64,000 bases of DNA from Pedobacter sp. BS3 (GTDB lineage: Bacteria; Bacteroidota; Bacteroidia; Sphingobacteriales; Sphingobacteriaceae), in contig NZ_VTRT01000001.1 of assembly GCF_008274585.1 (NCBI RefSeq), positions 682,001 to 746,000 on the forward strand, in the 5' to 3' direction. This document shows positions 7,865 through 16,489 of this stretch, piece after piece; position 1 is the first letter of the stretch, and every line of letters begins with the position of its first letter. Below the pieces are notes generated by a model, which searched no databases, had not been told where the DNA came from, and saw only the letters and a list, made by a program, of their open reading frames with translations. Both the position numbers and the translations under genes were made by a program.

Positions 7865-10336
7865 TTAAAACTCCTCATCGCTTCGTTGCCTTGTATCGTC
7901 ATCCATATTATTTTTACGCCGCTTCTGTAAATCCTGCTTATCCTGCTTGCCAAAACGGTAACTAAACGTAATGCCGGCCATGCGCTTTTGCCGGCGACGT
8001 TCTGAATCCTGTAGCAAGCTCTCGGTTTCAGTGAACCAGGCATACCTGCGGGTGTTAAATACATCACGTACATTAAACGATAAGCTTCCGCGTTTCTGTT
8101 TCAGGAAGTCATACCGCAAACCGGCATCGCTGCTAAAGATCTCATGCATGTGCCCCTGGGCGGTATTCCGGGGAGCCATATAGCTCAGGTTAAACTGGGC
8201 AGACACGTTTTGGGGCAGTTTCAGGTTAGCGGTGAGGTTAGCCATCCAGTTGTAGCCATCGCTGCTGCGGATGTGAAAAGCCTCATTGCCGTTTAACTGG
8301 TTATAAAACATATTCAGGTTACCGGTTAAGCTCAGGGCTTTTGATACATCAGCCCTTGAAATAACCTCAAAACCCACGGCATTGCTGCTGGTAAGATTGT
8401 AAAACCGGGTAAGGGTGATAGCGTTGCTGCCGGGATAAATATCGCGTATACTTTGCACCACATCGTTTACGCGACGATAATATACTGCTGATGTAAGTGT
8501 AACGGTTTTCCAGAATTTGGAATAGCTTAACTCAAATGAATGAATGTCCTCGGGTTTCAGGTTGGGATTACCCTGCCGGTAATTGCTTGGGTCTGAAATA
8601 TCCAGGAATGGGTTTACTTCCCATCCATGCGGACGGTCTACCCGCCTGGTGTAGCTTAGCTGTAATTGCTGTTCTCCCTTGAATTTCTGTGTAAAAAATA
8701 TGCTGGGATAGATCCTGAAATAATCGAGGTTTGATTTACTGATAGAAGGCTGCAACGTAGCGGTATCAGTCCCCCTGTAAACGGTATTCAGATAGGCTTG
8801 TTCTGCCCGGATACCTACCTGCATTCCGAAATTCTTACCAAATTTATTCTGATAGTTGATATAAGCGGCATGCACAATATCTTCCATGCTGAACTTATTG
8901 GTTTGGTTCAGGTCGGTGATGTAGTTGCCGGATTGGTAATTTTCAAAAAACTGGTCTTCCCAGTCGTTACGAATGGTGCTGCGGTAACCGGTTTCCCATC
9001 TTACTTTATCATTAACAGGCAGCACATAATCCACCTGGATGTTGTAGTTCTCGCCACGCTCGTTATTAGCGCTGCGGTTCAGCGAATCCTTAACAGAACC
9101 ATCCGTCATGTTGAATTGCTGGCTGAACTGCTGGTTGTAGTCTTCATCGCTCTTACCGTAAGAAAAATTAGCGGTAAGCTCTTCGCCTTTGTGTTTAAAT
9201 TTCCGGCTGAGATCCAGGCTCAGATCATAGCTGTTTTCGCCGCCGTTCCTTCGGGTCAAGCGCTGGCTGGTGTTATAAGGTTCAGCGATGTTCTGGTAAA
9301 TATAATCCAGGTTTTCGCCACGTTTAAAATCCCTGAAATTAAAATTACCCGATGCGCCCAGTACGGTTTGCTTACCCAGGTAATAGTCAGCGCCCAGCTT
9401 AAGACCATTGTTTTTATCCTTGCGGGATGATTCTGAGCTATTGTTTATAAAACCATTCTGCTGTACATACGTGCTCCGGTTATAACCGCTTCCCGGACGG
9501 TTGCCATCGCGGTAGCTGTAGTTGCCGTACAGGTTAAATTTCCCGTTGCGGTAGCTCAGGTTGGCATTGGCATTATAATTATCCTGCGTGCCTGCACCCA
9601 GCGAAACTGAGCCGTTAATGCCCAGTTTTTTATTTTTCTTTAAAACGATGTTAATGATGCCCGATTGCCCGTCGGCCTGGTATTTAGATGAAGGATTGGT
9701 GATAAGCTCGATGGTTTCTATGGCGCTGGCCGGTAATGATTGCAGCACATCGGCAATATTGTTTCCGCCCATGGCCGAAGGTTTACCGTCAATCAGTATT
9801 TTAACATTTGATGAACCACGCAGGTTAACATTCCCGTCCATGTCAACCGATACAGACGGCACGTTGGCCAGCAGATCGCTCGCTGAACCACCTTCGCTTA
9901 CCAAACTCTGTTCTACGTTAAATACTTTACGGTCTATACCCAATTGTATGGTGCTTTTCTGTGCCTGAACCACTACCTCTTTCAGCATGTTGGCTTTACC
10001 TGTAGATAATTTTATAATGCCAAGGTTTAATAATGCAGCCGAAGAAGTTATGGTGATGTTATCTTTTGTGTAAGATTGGTAGCCCACAAAACTAATTTTT
10101 AGCAGGTAATTACCCGTCGGCAGATTTTCAAATTTGAAACCGCCTTGCAGGTCTGTTTGTGTTGTTTTTGCCGTTTTTGAAGTAGCCTTGTTAATGAGGG
10201 CTACACTGGCAAAATCAACAGCCTTACCGGTAGCATGGTCAATTACTTTGCCCGTAATTTTTCCGTTACCCTGGCCGCGTACGTTACCGGTAATAAAAAA
10301 AAAGCCTGCTAAAAGGCTCATAATAAATAATTTCAT
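7865..10336 (-). CDS. TonB-dependent-receptor-like outer membrane protein, paralogue 2
   Basis: This 823-residue protein starts at the ATG at 10336 (MKLFIMSLLAGFFFITGNVRGQ, signal peptide); a TTG two codons earlier is less likely. Domain order is the same as in the downstream paralogue: regulatory-like sandwich (GKVIDHATGKAVDFASVALI), plug (SLVSEGGSASDLLANVPSVSVDMDG, ILIDGKPSAMGGNNIADVLQ, IETIELITNPSSKYQADGQSGIINIVLKKNKK) and barrel (TFSYRFGKQD). A basic/acidic tail follows (KRRKNNMDDDTRQRSDEEF). The two genes are separated by 54 nt and probably form an operon. A 21-bp-spaced direct repeat lies upstream (10413-10443) and could be its operator. Confidence 0.87.
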   Translation of the reverse strand: MKLFIMSLLAGFFFITGNVRGQGNGKITGKVIDHATGKAVDFASVALINKATSKTAKTTQTDLQGGFKFENLPTGNYLLKISFVGYQSYTKDNITITSSAALLNLGIIKLSTGKANMLKEVVVQAQKSTIQLGIDRKVFNVEQSLVSEGGSASDLLANVPSVSVDMDGNVNLRGSSNVKILIDGKPSAMGGNNIADVLQSLPASAIETIELITNPSSKYQADGQSGIINIVLKKNKKLGINGSVSLGAGTQDNYNANANLSYRNGKFNLYGNYSYRDGNRPGSGYNRSTYVQQNGFINNSSESSRKDKNNGLKLGADYYLGKQTVLGASGNFNFRDFKRGENLDYIYQNIAEPYNTSQRLTRRNGGENSYDLSLDLSRKFKHKGEELTANFSYGKSDEDYNQQFSQQFNMTDGSVKDSLNRSANNERGENYNIQVDYVLPVNDKVRWETGYRSTIRNDWEDQFFENYQSGNYITDLNQTNKFSMEDIVHAAYINYQNKFGKNFGMQVGIRAEQAYLNTVYRGTDTATLQPSISKSNLDYFRIYPSIFFTQKFKGEQQLQLSYTRRVDRPHGWEVNPFLDISDPSNYRQGNPNLKPEDIHSFELSYSKFWKTVTLTSAVYYRRVNDVVQSIRDIYPGSNAITLTRFYNLTSSNAVGFEVISRADVSKALSLTGNLNMFYNQLNGNEAFHIRSSDGYNWMANLTANLKLPQNVSAQFNLSYMAPRNTAQGHMHEIFSSDAGLRYDFLKQKRGSLSFNVRDVFNTRRYAWFTETESLLQDSERRRQKRMAGITFSYRFGKQDKQDLQKRRKNNMDDDTRQRSDEEF

Positions 10337-10412
10337 ACACAAAAAGCTACCGCAAAGTAACTGTATTGATTAGTAATTTAATAAGGGGTAACTGTTTTAT
10401 TACAAATTATTG

Positions 10413-10443
10413 CACATTTGTTATAAAGTGTTACACATTTGTT
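10413..10443 (-). promoter_or_regulatory. Direct repeat upstream of the receptor pair
   Basis: CACATTTGTT occurs at 10413-10422 and again at 10434-10443, exactly 21 bp apart start to start, or two helical turns. It lies about 80-110 bp upstream of the receptor start at 10336 and after the clpS stop. The spacing would suit a dimeric activator such as a LytTR-type regulator. That identity is inference only. Confidence 0.4.
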
Positions 10444-10451
10444 GTACCGGA

Positions 10452-10748
10452 TCAGTCAACCGTAACGGTAAGGCCTTCCTGTTTAAGTATTTTGCGGTAA
10501 ACTTCCATCTCGGTAAATGAGCCTTCCAGGATAGCGCATTTACCTTCATTATGAACAGTCCAGGCAATTTTTTCGGCTTGTTTTTCAGAGTAATCCAGGT
10601 ATTTCATCATACAAAAAATAACATGGTCAAAGGTATTCACATCATCATTCCACAATATCAGGCGATGATTAACTTTTAAACTGGTTAGCAGGTCTTCAAG
10701 GCTGTAAACTTCTTCCTGGGTTTGGGTATCGCCACAATGGATATTCAT
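10452..10748 (-). CDS. clpS: ATP-dependent Clp protease adaptor ClpS
   Basis: The 98-residue protein carries the ClpS core: LILWNDDVNTFDHVIFCMMKYLDYSEKQAEKIAWTVHNEGKCAILEG. The NDD-x-x-T-x-D-HV motif and the E-x-A-E-x-I-A...H-x-x-G-K segment form the pocket that binds N-degron residues. ClpS delivers N-end-rule substrates to ClpA/ClpC with ClpP in the cytosol. The length is normal, including a short disordered N-terminal arm. It reads on the same strand as the receptor pair but 115 nt upstream of them, so an independent unit is likely. Confidence 0.93.
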   Translation of the reverse strand: MNIHCGDTQTQEEVYSLEDLLTSLKVNHRLILWNDDVNTFDHVIFCMMKYLDYSEKQAEKIAWTVHNEGKCAILEGSFTEMEVYRKILKQEGLTVTVD

Positions 10749-11028
10749 ATCGGCAAAAATAAAAAAAAGCTGATTAAGGTTTAGGTTTTACGTGGTAAGT
10801 TATACGTTTTACGTGGCTGATGGTCCGGAAGTCGGTAAAGGCAGAAAAGACCGGAAGCGGAAAAAGGTAGAAGGCAGAAGGTTTAAGGCGAACAACGAAC
10901 AATTTAGCAATTCAACAATAAAACAATTTAACAATCTAAAATCTTAATAAGACCAACCAAAAAACTAATAGCTGTACAATTTTGTTAATGAGTAATTGCA
11001 CCTTACATTTGATAATTAATAAATCCTG

Positions 11029-12261
11029 ATGAAGAAAATACTTTTACCTGTCATTATGCTGATAATTATTTTGGGAGCCTGTAAAAACTCTTCTAAAAGC
11101 GTACACACGGGTGTTTGGCGGGCTACCTTGAAAACGGATTCGGGCATAGAAATACCTTTTAATTTTGAGCTGAGGGATACGGCAGGTAAGCGGATCATGT
11201 ATATTATCAATGCCGGTGAACGGTTGCGGGTCGACAGCATTCATATCAGCTCTGATTCGGTCAATATCCGGTTACCGATATTCGATTCGGAAATTAAAAG
11301 TGCTGTTCTGAACGGAAACCTTACAGGATACTGGATCAAGCATCTGGCTGATAGCGACGTGAAAATGGAGTTCAACGCCGAACCCGACAAAGACTGGCGC
11401 TTTCTTAAAATTGCTGCAAAACCCCGTTTTAATATTACTGGTAAATGGTCTGCTGCCTTTGTCGATCAGGATTCAACCGATACAACAGTTGCCATCGGTG
11501 AGTTTAAGCAGCATGATACGAATATTACCGGTACGTTTTTAACGCCCAGTGGCGATTTTCGCTACCTGGAAGGAATGGTTGCCGATGACAAATTATCGCT
11601 CTCCTGCTTTGACGGTTCGCATGCTTTTTTATTTACCGGGACCATTAAGTCTGACAGCATAATTACCGATGGAAAATTTTACTCCGGTTACTCCTCCATA
11701 GCCGGATGGTCGGCAAAACGGGATGCCAAAGCTATGCTTCCCGATCCCTATTTATTAACGTCGCTAAAGCCCGGGTACCGCACCCTAACATTTGCATTTC
11801 CCGATCTAAACGGCAACAAAGTATCGTTGACTGATGCCCGGTATCAAAATAAAGTAGTAATTATCCAGTTTATGGGATCATGGTGTCCTAACTGTATGGA
11901 CGAAACCGCCTACCTCTCTTCATTCTACAGCCGTTATAAAAATCGCGGTGTGGAAGTTATCGGTCTGGCTTATGAGCGAACACCAGATTTCGGAAAGGCA
12001 AAGAAAAACCTGACAGAACTTAAGAACAGGTTTGATATTCAATATAAATTGCTGGCAACCGGCTATACCAATAAAGAAGTTTTAAAAAGTATGCCGGCGC
12101 TTCGTAATTTTGCGGCGTTTCCAACTACCGTTATTGTGGATAAAAAAGGTGATGTTCGTAAAATTCATACCGGTTTCAGCGGCCCCGGAACCGGCGCCTA
12201 TTACTCTAATTTCACCAAAGAATTTGAACGATTTACAGATAGCTTACTGGCCGAAAAATAA
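11029..12261 (+). CDS. TlpA-like thioredoxin-fold lipoprotein
   Basis: The 410-residue protein begins MKKILLPVIMLIIILGACKN, with a lipobox LGAC. Residues about 30-240 form a beta-rich region with repeated F-x-G-T/T-G-x-W strands, similar to the N-terminal domains of Bacteroidota TlpA proteins. The C-terminal 150 residues are an AhpC/TSA-thioredoxin fold with the redox motif WCPNC (after FMGS), VEVIGLAYER, and the cis-proline strand AAFPTTVIVDKKG. It should act on the periplasmic side of a membrane in disulfide reduction. The downstream aminopeptidase gene starts 2 nt after its stop, so the two are co-transcribed. Confidence 0.87.
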   Translation: MKKILLPVIMLIIILGACKNSSKSVHTGVWRATLKTDSGIEIPFNFELRDTAGKRIMYIINAGERLRVDSIHISSDSVNIRLPIFDSEIKSAVLNGNLTGYWIKHLADSDVKMEFNAEPDKDWRFLKIAAKPRFNITGKWSAAFVDQDSTDTTVAIGEFKQHDTNITGTFLTPSGDFRYLEGMVADDKLSLSCFDGSHAFLFTGTIKSDSIITDGKFYSGYSSIAGWSAKRDAKAMLPDPYLLTSLKPGYRTLTFAFPDLNGNKVSLTDARYQNKVVIIQFMGSWCPNCMDETAYLSSFYSRYKNRGVEVIGLAYERTPDFGKAKKNLTELKNRFDIQYKLLATGYTNKEVLKSMPALRNFAAFPTTVIVDKKGDVRKIHTGFSGPGTGAYYSNFTKEFERFTDSLLAEK

Positions 12262-12263
12262 TT

Positions 12264-14357
12264 ATGATGATAAGAATACCGAGATTGCAGTGCTGCCTCT
12301 ACCTTTCGGCGGCATTTTTTATAACAGCGTGTACCACTCAAAAAGTAGCATTAGATGCCGTAAAAGTTAGTGCCAATGCCCCCGGCAGTACCATTTATCG
12401 CGGTAGCTACACTAAGCTCACCGATATTTTACATACCAAACTGGATATTAACTTTAACTGGGACAGCGCTTTTGTTATCGGTAAAGCCACCATCAAAGCC
12501 CGGCCGTATTTTTATCCTTCAAATCAGCTGATCTTAAATGCCAATGGATTTAAGATCAACGAAGTATCGCTGGAGAAAAAGGAAGATAGAACTCCGCTCA
12601 ACTATCTGTACGATGGTAAATTGTTAACCATACAATTGGATAAAACGTACACCAACACGGATACGTATACTGTTTTTATCGATTATGTAGCCATGCCCAA
12701 TAAATTAAAGGCAGGTGTGGATATTAACTCGAACGATGACCGGGGTGTTTACTTTATAAAAGATCCCCGGCAAGTGTGGACACAGGGCGAAACGGAATGT
12801 AATTCCAACTGGTTCCCCACCATAAACGGCCCGCAGGAGAAAATGACCCAGGAGATCAGCATTACCGTTCCAGAAAAGATGGTGACACTTTCTAACGGTG
12901 AGCTGGATTTTTCGAGCGATAATGGTGATGGCACACGTACCGATAGCTGGCGTCAGGATAAGCCGCACTCCACATATCTGACCATGATGGCGGCGGGAGA
13001 TTTTACCATTGTAAAGGATAAATGGCGTAACAAGGAAGTGAATTATTACATGGAGCCGCAATATGCCAAAAATGCCCGCCTGATCTTTGGGAAAACACCG
13101 GAAATGATCGAGTTTTTCTCTAAAAAAACCGGTGTGGATTTTCCGTGGGATAAATATTCACAGATCGTGGTACGTGAGTTTGTTGCCGGCGCTATGGAAA
13201 ATACCAGCGCCACCGTATTATTTGACAGGATGAACATGACGCCGGGCGAATGCCTGGATGAAAACTACGAAGACATTATTTCGCATGAGCTTTTTCACCA
13301 CTGGTTTGGCGATTTGGTAACGGCAGAATCGTGGGCCAATTTACCGCTTAATGAATCGTTTGCCAATTATGGCGAATACCTGTGGCGGGAATATAAATAC
13401 GGTGTGGAAGATGCCGATTATCTTAACTATAAAGATGCCCAGAAATACCTGGCTAAGCCCGAAAACAAAACACTTAATGCCATACGTTTTGATTATGCAG
13501 ACCGCGAGCAGATGTTCGATGCCGTATCGTACGAAAAAGGCGGACGTGTATTACACATGCTTCGCAAAACGGTTGGCGATGATGCTTTTTTCAAATCCCT
13601 GAAGCTATATCTTACCCGCTACGCGTATAAAACTGCCGAAATCCATAACCTGCGAATGGCTTTTGAAGAAGTTACCGGTCAGGATTTGAATTGGTTTTTC
13701 AACCAGTGGTTTTTAGCTGCCGGAAACCCAAAGCTGAACATCCAAACCAGCTATGATAATGCAAAGCATGAGGCTGTAGTAACCATTAAACAGGAGCAGG
13801 ATCTGACCAAAATGCCGCTGTTCCGTTTACCAATGGCCATTGATATTTACGTTGATGGAAAAGCTGAACGCAAAGCGATTACCGTGACCAAACAATCTGA
13901 AACGTTCAGCTTTCCCGTATCCGCAGAACCGCAATTAATTAATGTGGATGCCGAAAAATACCTGCTTGCAGAGAGAACCGAGAATAAAACCATCCAGCAA
14001 AACAGCTATCAATATGCGCATGCTCCTTTATTTATGGATAGAATAGAGGCCGTTCAGGCGCTGAGCCGCTCTGCAACAGAACCGCAGGCACATGCCACGC
14101 TGATAAAAGCTTTGCAGGATAAGCATTGGTACATTCGCCGGTTGGCAGTAGATTTTGTGCCTAAGCTTACCGAACCGGAACGGAAACAGGTTCTGGGTCG
14201 CATCCGCGATATGGCCCTGCATGATGAACGTTCGTATGTGCGGGCGGCGGCAATTTCTACCTTAAAATCGGTTTACGCCAAAGAAGATAATAAAACCGTT
14301 TTCAGTCAGGCTGCCCGGGATAAAGCGCCAAGTGTGCTGAATGCGTTGAAGAATTAA
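12264..14357 (+). CDS. M1 family metallopeptidase (aminopeptidase N-like) lipoprotein
   Basis: This 697-residue protein starts MMIRIPRLQCCLYLSAAFFITAC, giving a lipobox ITAC. The exopeptidase motif GAMEN is present (FVAGAMENTSATVLF), as is the zinc site HELFHHWFGDLVT with the third ligand Glu 18 residues on (LNESFANYGE). The C-terminus (HATLIKALQDKHWYIRRLAVDFVP...) is HEAT-like repeats. It removes N-terminal residues from peptides in the periplasm or on the cell surface. It is translationally close to the upstream thioredoxin-fold gene (2-nt gap). Confidence 0.93.
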   Translation: MMIRIPRLQCCLYLSAAFFITACTTQKVALDAVKVSANAPGSTIYRGSYTKLTDILHTKLDINFNWDSAFVIGKATIKARPYFYPSNQLILNANGFKINEVSLEKKEDRTPLNYLYDGKLLTIQLDKTYTNTDTYTVFIDYVAMPNKLKAGVDINSNDDRGVYFIKDPRQVWTQGETECNSNWFPTINGPQEKMTQEISITVPEKMVTLSNGELDFSSDNGDGTRTDSWRQDKPHSTYLTMMAAGDFTIVKDKWRNKEVNYYMEPQYAKNARLIFGKTPEMIEFFSKKTGVDFPWDKYSQIVVREFVAGAMENTSATVLFDRMNMTPGECLDENYEDIISHELFHHWFGDLVTAESWANLPLNESFANYGEYLWREYKYGVEDADYLNYKDAQKYLAKPENKTLNAIRFDYADREQMFDAVSYEKGGRVLHMLRKTVGDDAFFKSLKLYLTRYAYKTAEIHNLRMAFEEVTGQDLNWFFNQWFLAAGNPKLNIQTSYDNAKHEAVVTIKQEQDLTKMPLFRLPMAIDIYVDGKAERKAITVTKQSETFSFPVSAEPQLINVDAEKYLLAERTENKTIQQNSYQYAHAPLFMDRIEAVQALSRSATEPQAHATLIKALQDKHWYIRRLAVDFVPKLTEPERKQVLGRIRDMALHDERSYVRAAAISTLKSVYAKEDNKTVFSQAARDKAPSVLNALKN

Positions 14358-14566
14358 AAGAGGAGGCGGGAGGTTGTAGTCATGAAAATGTTTTTATCGT
14401 TATCCGGGGCTGACCAAAAAGCTCTCATCATCCTGAGGGATAATACCGAAGTTTCGGGATGAAATAAATTCTCCATGAAAGTTCTTTGTCCGTAGGACAG
14501 GTTTCCGGGCTTTTTAGCCCTGCCTGTGCAACTTCGCTTCCTGCCCAGGGAGAGCAATCTTTAGCC
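14358..14566. repeat. Intergenic stretch with REP-like palindromes
   Basis: No gene is supported. It contains CATCCTGAGGGATAATACC followed by GAAGTTTCGGGATGA, which resembles the dispersed 'CATCCTGAG...GGATGA' palindromes found between genes in Bacteroidota. It also holds the small hairpins GTCCGTAGGAC and GGGCTTTTTAGCCC. It lies between convergent genes and may serve both as terminator. The reading frame across it on the minus strand looks spurious. Confidence 0.4.
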
Positions 14567-15262
14567 CTACTTATTTCCCATTACACCCACGCTTAACTTA
14601 AGTGAATCTACCGCGGTTGACTGCAAGCCTTTGGCATACACAGTGTAAATTTTTCCGGACTCAAATTTAAGAGCTTGCTGGCTAAGCGTGGTAGAGCTGC
14701 CGGTAGCCAATAATGAAACGGTATACGTTGCCGTGTCTATACTGCTAAACGCAGTTGAGCTTTTATAAGCCTGGTTGGTATACTTTGTTTCGTTGTTAAA
14801 TTTAACATCGAGTGCAGGCGCATCGGGGCTTAAATTTACAAAACGGACTTTCGATTTTCCGGAAGCGGGGGCGGTAAGGTCATCTTCCAATATGAGCGGT
14901 TTTACGGCATCGGGAGTTCCGGTAACGCACAATGTATAGTTTTTGCCTGATGCCAGGGTTATGGTATCAGTAATATAGGTAATAGCCGAAAGGTATTTTT
15001 TGATCACCACTGGGTAATCGGCAGGATAAGCATACCTGTAAGTTATGGTATCGGTATAGCTAATGGGAATTAATTTGTTGATCTTGCTTCCCTGGAGATA
15101 GAAATCAATAGCTGGTAATCCTGGCGCAGCATGCAATACGGCTATTCCGGCCGTAGTAATACTGCTGTTATCATCGCTTTTTTTAGAGCAGGCTGTAAAG
15201 GTTATTACCAAACCCATAAAAAAAGCAGCAGGAAATTTGATCTTGTTGTATAAATTATTCAT
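14567..15262 (-). CDS. DUF4397 domain lipoprotein
   Basis: The 231-residue protein starts MNNLYNKIKFPAAFFMGLVITFTAC, with a lipobox FTAC. Two DUF4397-type units are visible: AGIAVLHAAPGLPAIDFYLQGSKIN (about 38-62) and SKVRFVNLSPDAPALDVKFNN (about 135-160). The V-x-H/N-x-(S/A)PD-x-P-A-x-D motif is the family hallmark. These are cell-surface beta-sandwich proteins of unknown function. It stands alone and is convergent with the aminopeptidase gene. Confidence 0.85.
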   Translation of the reverse strand: MNNLYNKIKFPAAFFMGLVITFTACSKKSDDNSSITTAGIAVLHAAPGLPAIDFYLQGSKINKLIPISYTDTITYRYAYPADYPVVIKKYLSAITYITDTITLASGKNYTLCVTGTPDAVKPLILEDDLTAPASGKSKVRFVNLSPDAPALDVKFNNETKYTNQAYKSSTAFSSIDTATYTVSLLATGSSTTLSQQALKFESGKIYTVYAKGLQSTAVDSLKLSVGVMGNK

Positions 15263-15358
15263 TTCTTAATGGCAAATAAAGTAAACGGATAACCAAAATT
15301 ACAGTTAAAATTTAAATGAGATATGTTAAAATAAGTTAATTCTTCCTGACCGGGGTGG

Positions 15359-15488
15359 AATTGCAGCACTGGCCCGGCTTATCTAAACCCGGCAGCAGCG
15401 GCAGCTTTGCATGAGGAACGAATGCAAACTATAGCGTATGACGGGACTACCGGGGCCGATAGCATGCTGCAATTGCTTTTCAAAAAAA
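15359..15488 (+). ncRNA. Structured repeat, copy B; Flavo-1-like candidate ncRNA
   Basis: The second copy of the element at 1780-1919. The outer stem is AATTGCAGCA (15359-15368) with TGCTGCAATT (15465-15474), continued by GGCCCGG with CCGGGGCC (one bulged G). The inner hairpin is TTTGCAT (15406-15412) with ATGCAAA (15422-15428) around a 9-nt loop. GCGTATGA, GGGACTA and the terminal CTTTTCAAAAAAA are shared with copy A. It lies in the 361-base gap between the DUF4397 gene and rplM, ending about 50 nt before the rplM promoter. A free-standing small RNA is the best reading; a leader of rplM is less likely because a promoter follows it. Confidence 0.5.
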
Positions 15489-15538
15489 TAGTTAGCCGGG
15501 GCCGATTACTATGCTACTTTAAAAAAGCGCACTAACTG

Positions 15539-15569
15539 TTTGACAATTAAACAAATTAGCCTATCTTTG
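15539..15569 (+). promoter_or_regulatory. Promoter of the rplM ribosomal protein operon
   Basis: TTTG at 15539-15542 and TATCTTTG at 15562-15569 with exactly 19 nt between them form a consensus Bacteroidota primary sigma factor promoter. The leader to the GTG at 15624 is about 50 nt and includes CCCTTTAAAAAGGG, a small hairpin that could take part in ribosomal-protein feedback (inference). Confidence 0.8.
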
Positions 15570-15623
15570 CAGTCCCTTTAAAAAGGGGTAATATAAATTG
15601 TTTAATTATTTAATATCAAGCAA

Positions 15624-16067
15624 GTGAATACGTTAAGTTACAAAACTGTCTCTGCCAACAAAAACACCATCAACAAAGAATGGGTAGTTGTTGATGCACA
15701 AGGAGAGATCTTGGGGCGCTTGTCTTCGAAAATCGCTATGATTATTCGCGGAAAACACAAGCCTACGTACACCCCAAACGTAGACTGCGGCGATAACGTT
15801 ATTGTTATTAATGCAGACAAGGTTAAACTAACCGGTAATAAGCTGAGCGACAAAACTTATGTTCGCTATACAGGTTATCCGGGAGGCCAGCGTTTTATTT
15901 CTCCAAAAGAATTATTGGATAAACATCCGGAGCGTATAGTTGAAAAGGCTGTACGTGGTATGTTACCTAAAAACCGCCTGGGCCGTGCGCTTTTCAAAAA
16001 CCTGTACGTTTATGCAGGCAATGAGCATCCGCATGCGGCACAAAGCCCAAAAGAAATTAAACTTTAA
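15624..16067 (+). CDS. rplM: 50S ribosomal protein L13
   Basis: The 147-residue product starts at a GTG (MNTLSYKTVSANKN). Family-typical segments are WVVVDAQGEILGRLSSKIA, RGKHKPTYTPNVDCGDNVIVINADKV, YVRYTGYPGGQRF, AVRGMLPKNRLGRALFKNLYVYAG and EHPHAAQSP. L13 binds 23S rRNA early in large-subunit assembly. It heads the operon rplM-rpsI-rpsB-tsf, the standard Bacteroidota order. The start context lacks a Shine-Dalgarno, unlike the next two genes. L13 often autoregulates its own operon in other bacteria. Confidence 0.98.
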   Translation: MNTLSYKTVSANKNTINKEWVVVDAQGEILGRLSSKIAMIIRGKHKPTYTPNVDCGDNVIVINADKVKLTGNKLSDKTYVRYTGYPGGQRFISPKELLDKHPERIVEKAVRGMLPKNRLGRALFKNLYVYAGNEHPHAAQSPKEIKL

Positions 16068-16084
16068 TTTTAAAGGAGAAAGAA

Positions 16085-16471
16085 ATGTCAACAACAAACA
16101 CTTCAGGAAGAAGAAAAACCGCCGTTGCCCGCATTTACTTAAAAGAGGGAAATGGTAACATTACCGTGAACGGTAAAGATTATAAAGAGTACTTTCCAAC
16201 GTTGCCGCTGCAATATATTGTAACACAATCTACCGAAGTTTCTGGTTCTGCCGGAAAATTTGATGTTACCGTAAATGTTGCCGGTGGTGGTGTTAAAGGC
16301 CAGGCCGAGGCGGTGCGTTTAGCTATTGCCAAAGCTATTGTTGAGTTAGATCCGGAAACGAAATCTGCGTTACGGTCAAAAGGTATTATTACCCGTGACG
16401 ACCGTATGGTTGAGCGTAAAAAACCAGGCCGCAAAAAAGCCCGTAAAAGATTTCAATTTAGTAAACGTTAA
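16085..16471 (+). CDS. rpsI: 30S ribosomal protein S9
   Basis: The 128-residue protein starts MSTTNTSGRRKTAVARIYL, has the GNGNITVNGKDYKEYF segment, and ends with the conserved basic tail RKKPGRKKARKRFQFSKR that reaches the P-site tRNA. It begins 17 nt after rplM. A strong Shine-Dalgarno AAAGGAG lies at 16072-16078, 6 nt before the ATG, which is unusual in Bacteroidota where such sites are rare. The gene is complete and of normal length. Confidence 0.98.
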   Translation: MSTTNTSGRRKTAVARIYLKEGNGNITVNGKDYKEYFPTLPLQYIVTQSTEVSGSAGKFDVTVNVAGGGVKGQAEAVRLAIAKAIVELDPETKSALRSKGIITRDDRMVERKKPGRKKARKRFQFSKR

Positions 16472-16474
16472 TTT

Positions 16475-16481
16475 AAGGAGG
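16475..16481 (+). promoter_or_regulatory. Perfect Shine-Dalgarno of rpsB
   Basis: AAGGAGG at 16475-16481 lies 8 nt before the rpsB ATG. Together with AAAGGAG before rpsI (16072-16078), it stands out because most starts in this window, including rplM, tsf, pyrH and the HU gene, have no such motif. Confidence 0.75.
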
Positions 16482-16489
16482 ATCAAACA

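Noticed and set aside
8798-9430. A 210-codon plus-strand frame inside the second receptor gene
   Set aside because: It is antisense to a clear TonB-type barrel; long antisense frames are common there and it has no recognisable features.
10781-11028. The gap before the TlpA-like gene as a possible regulatory RNA
   Set aside because: It consists of purine-rich simple words (GGCAGAAAAGACCGGAAG, AAGGCAGAAGG) and ACAATTTAGCAATTC-like repeats without stable paired structure.
14354-14557. A 67-codon minus-strand frame after the aminopeptidase gene
   Set aside because: It crosses REP-like palindromes and overlaps the end of a well-supported gene; the composition does not look coding.
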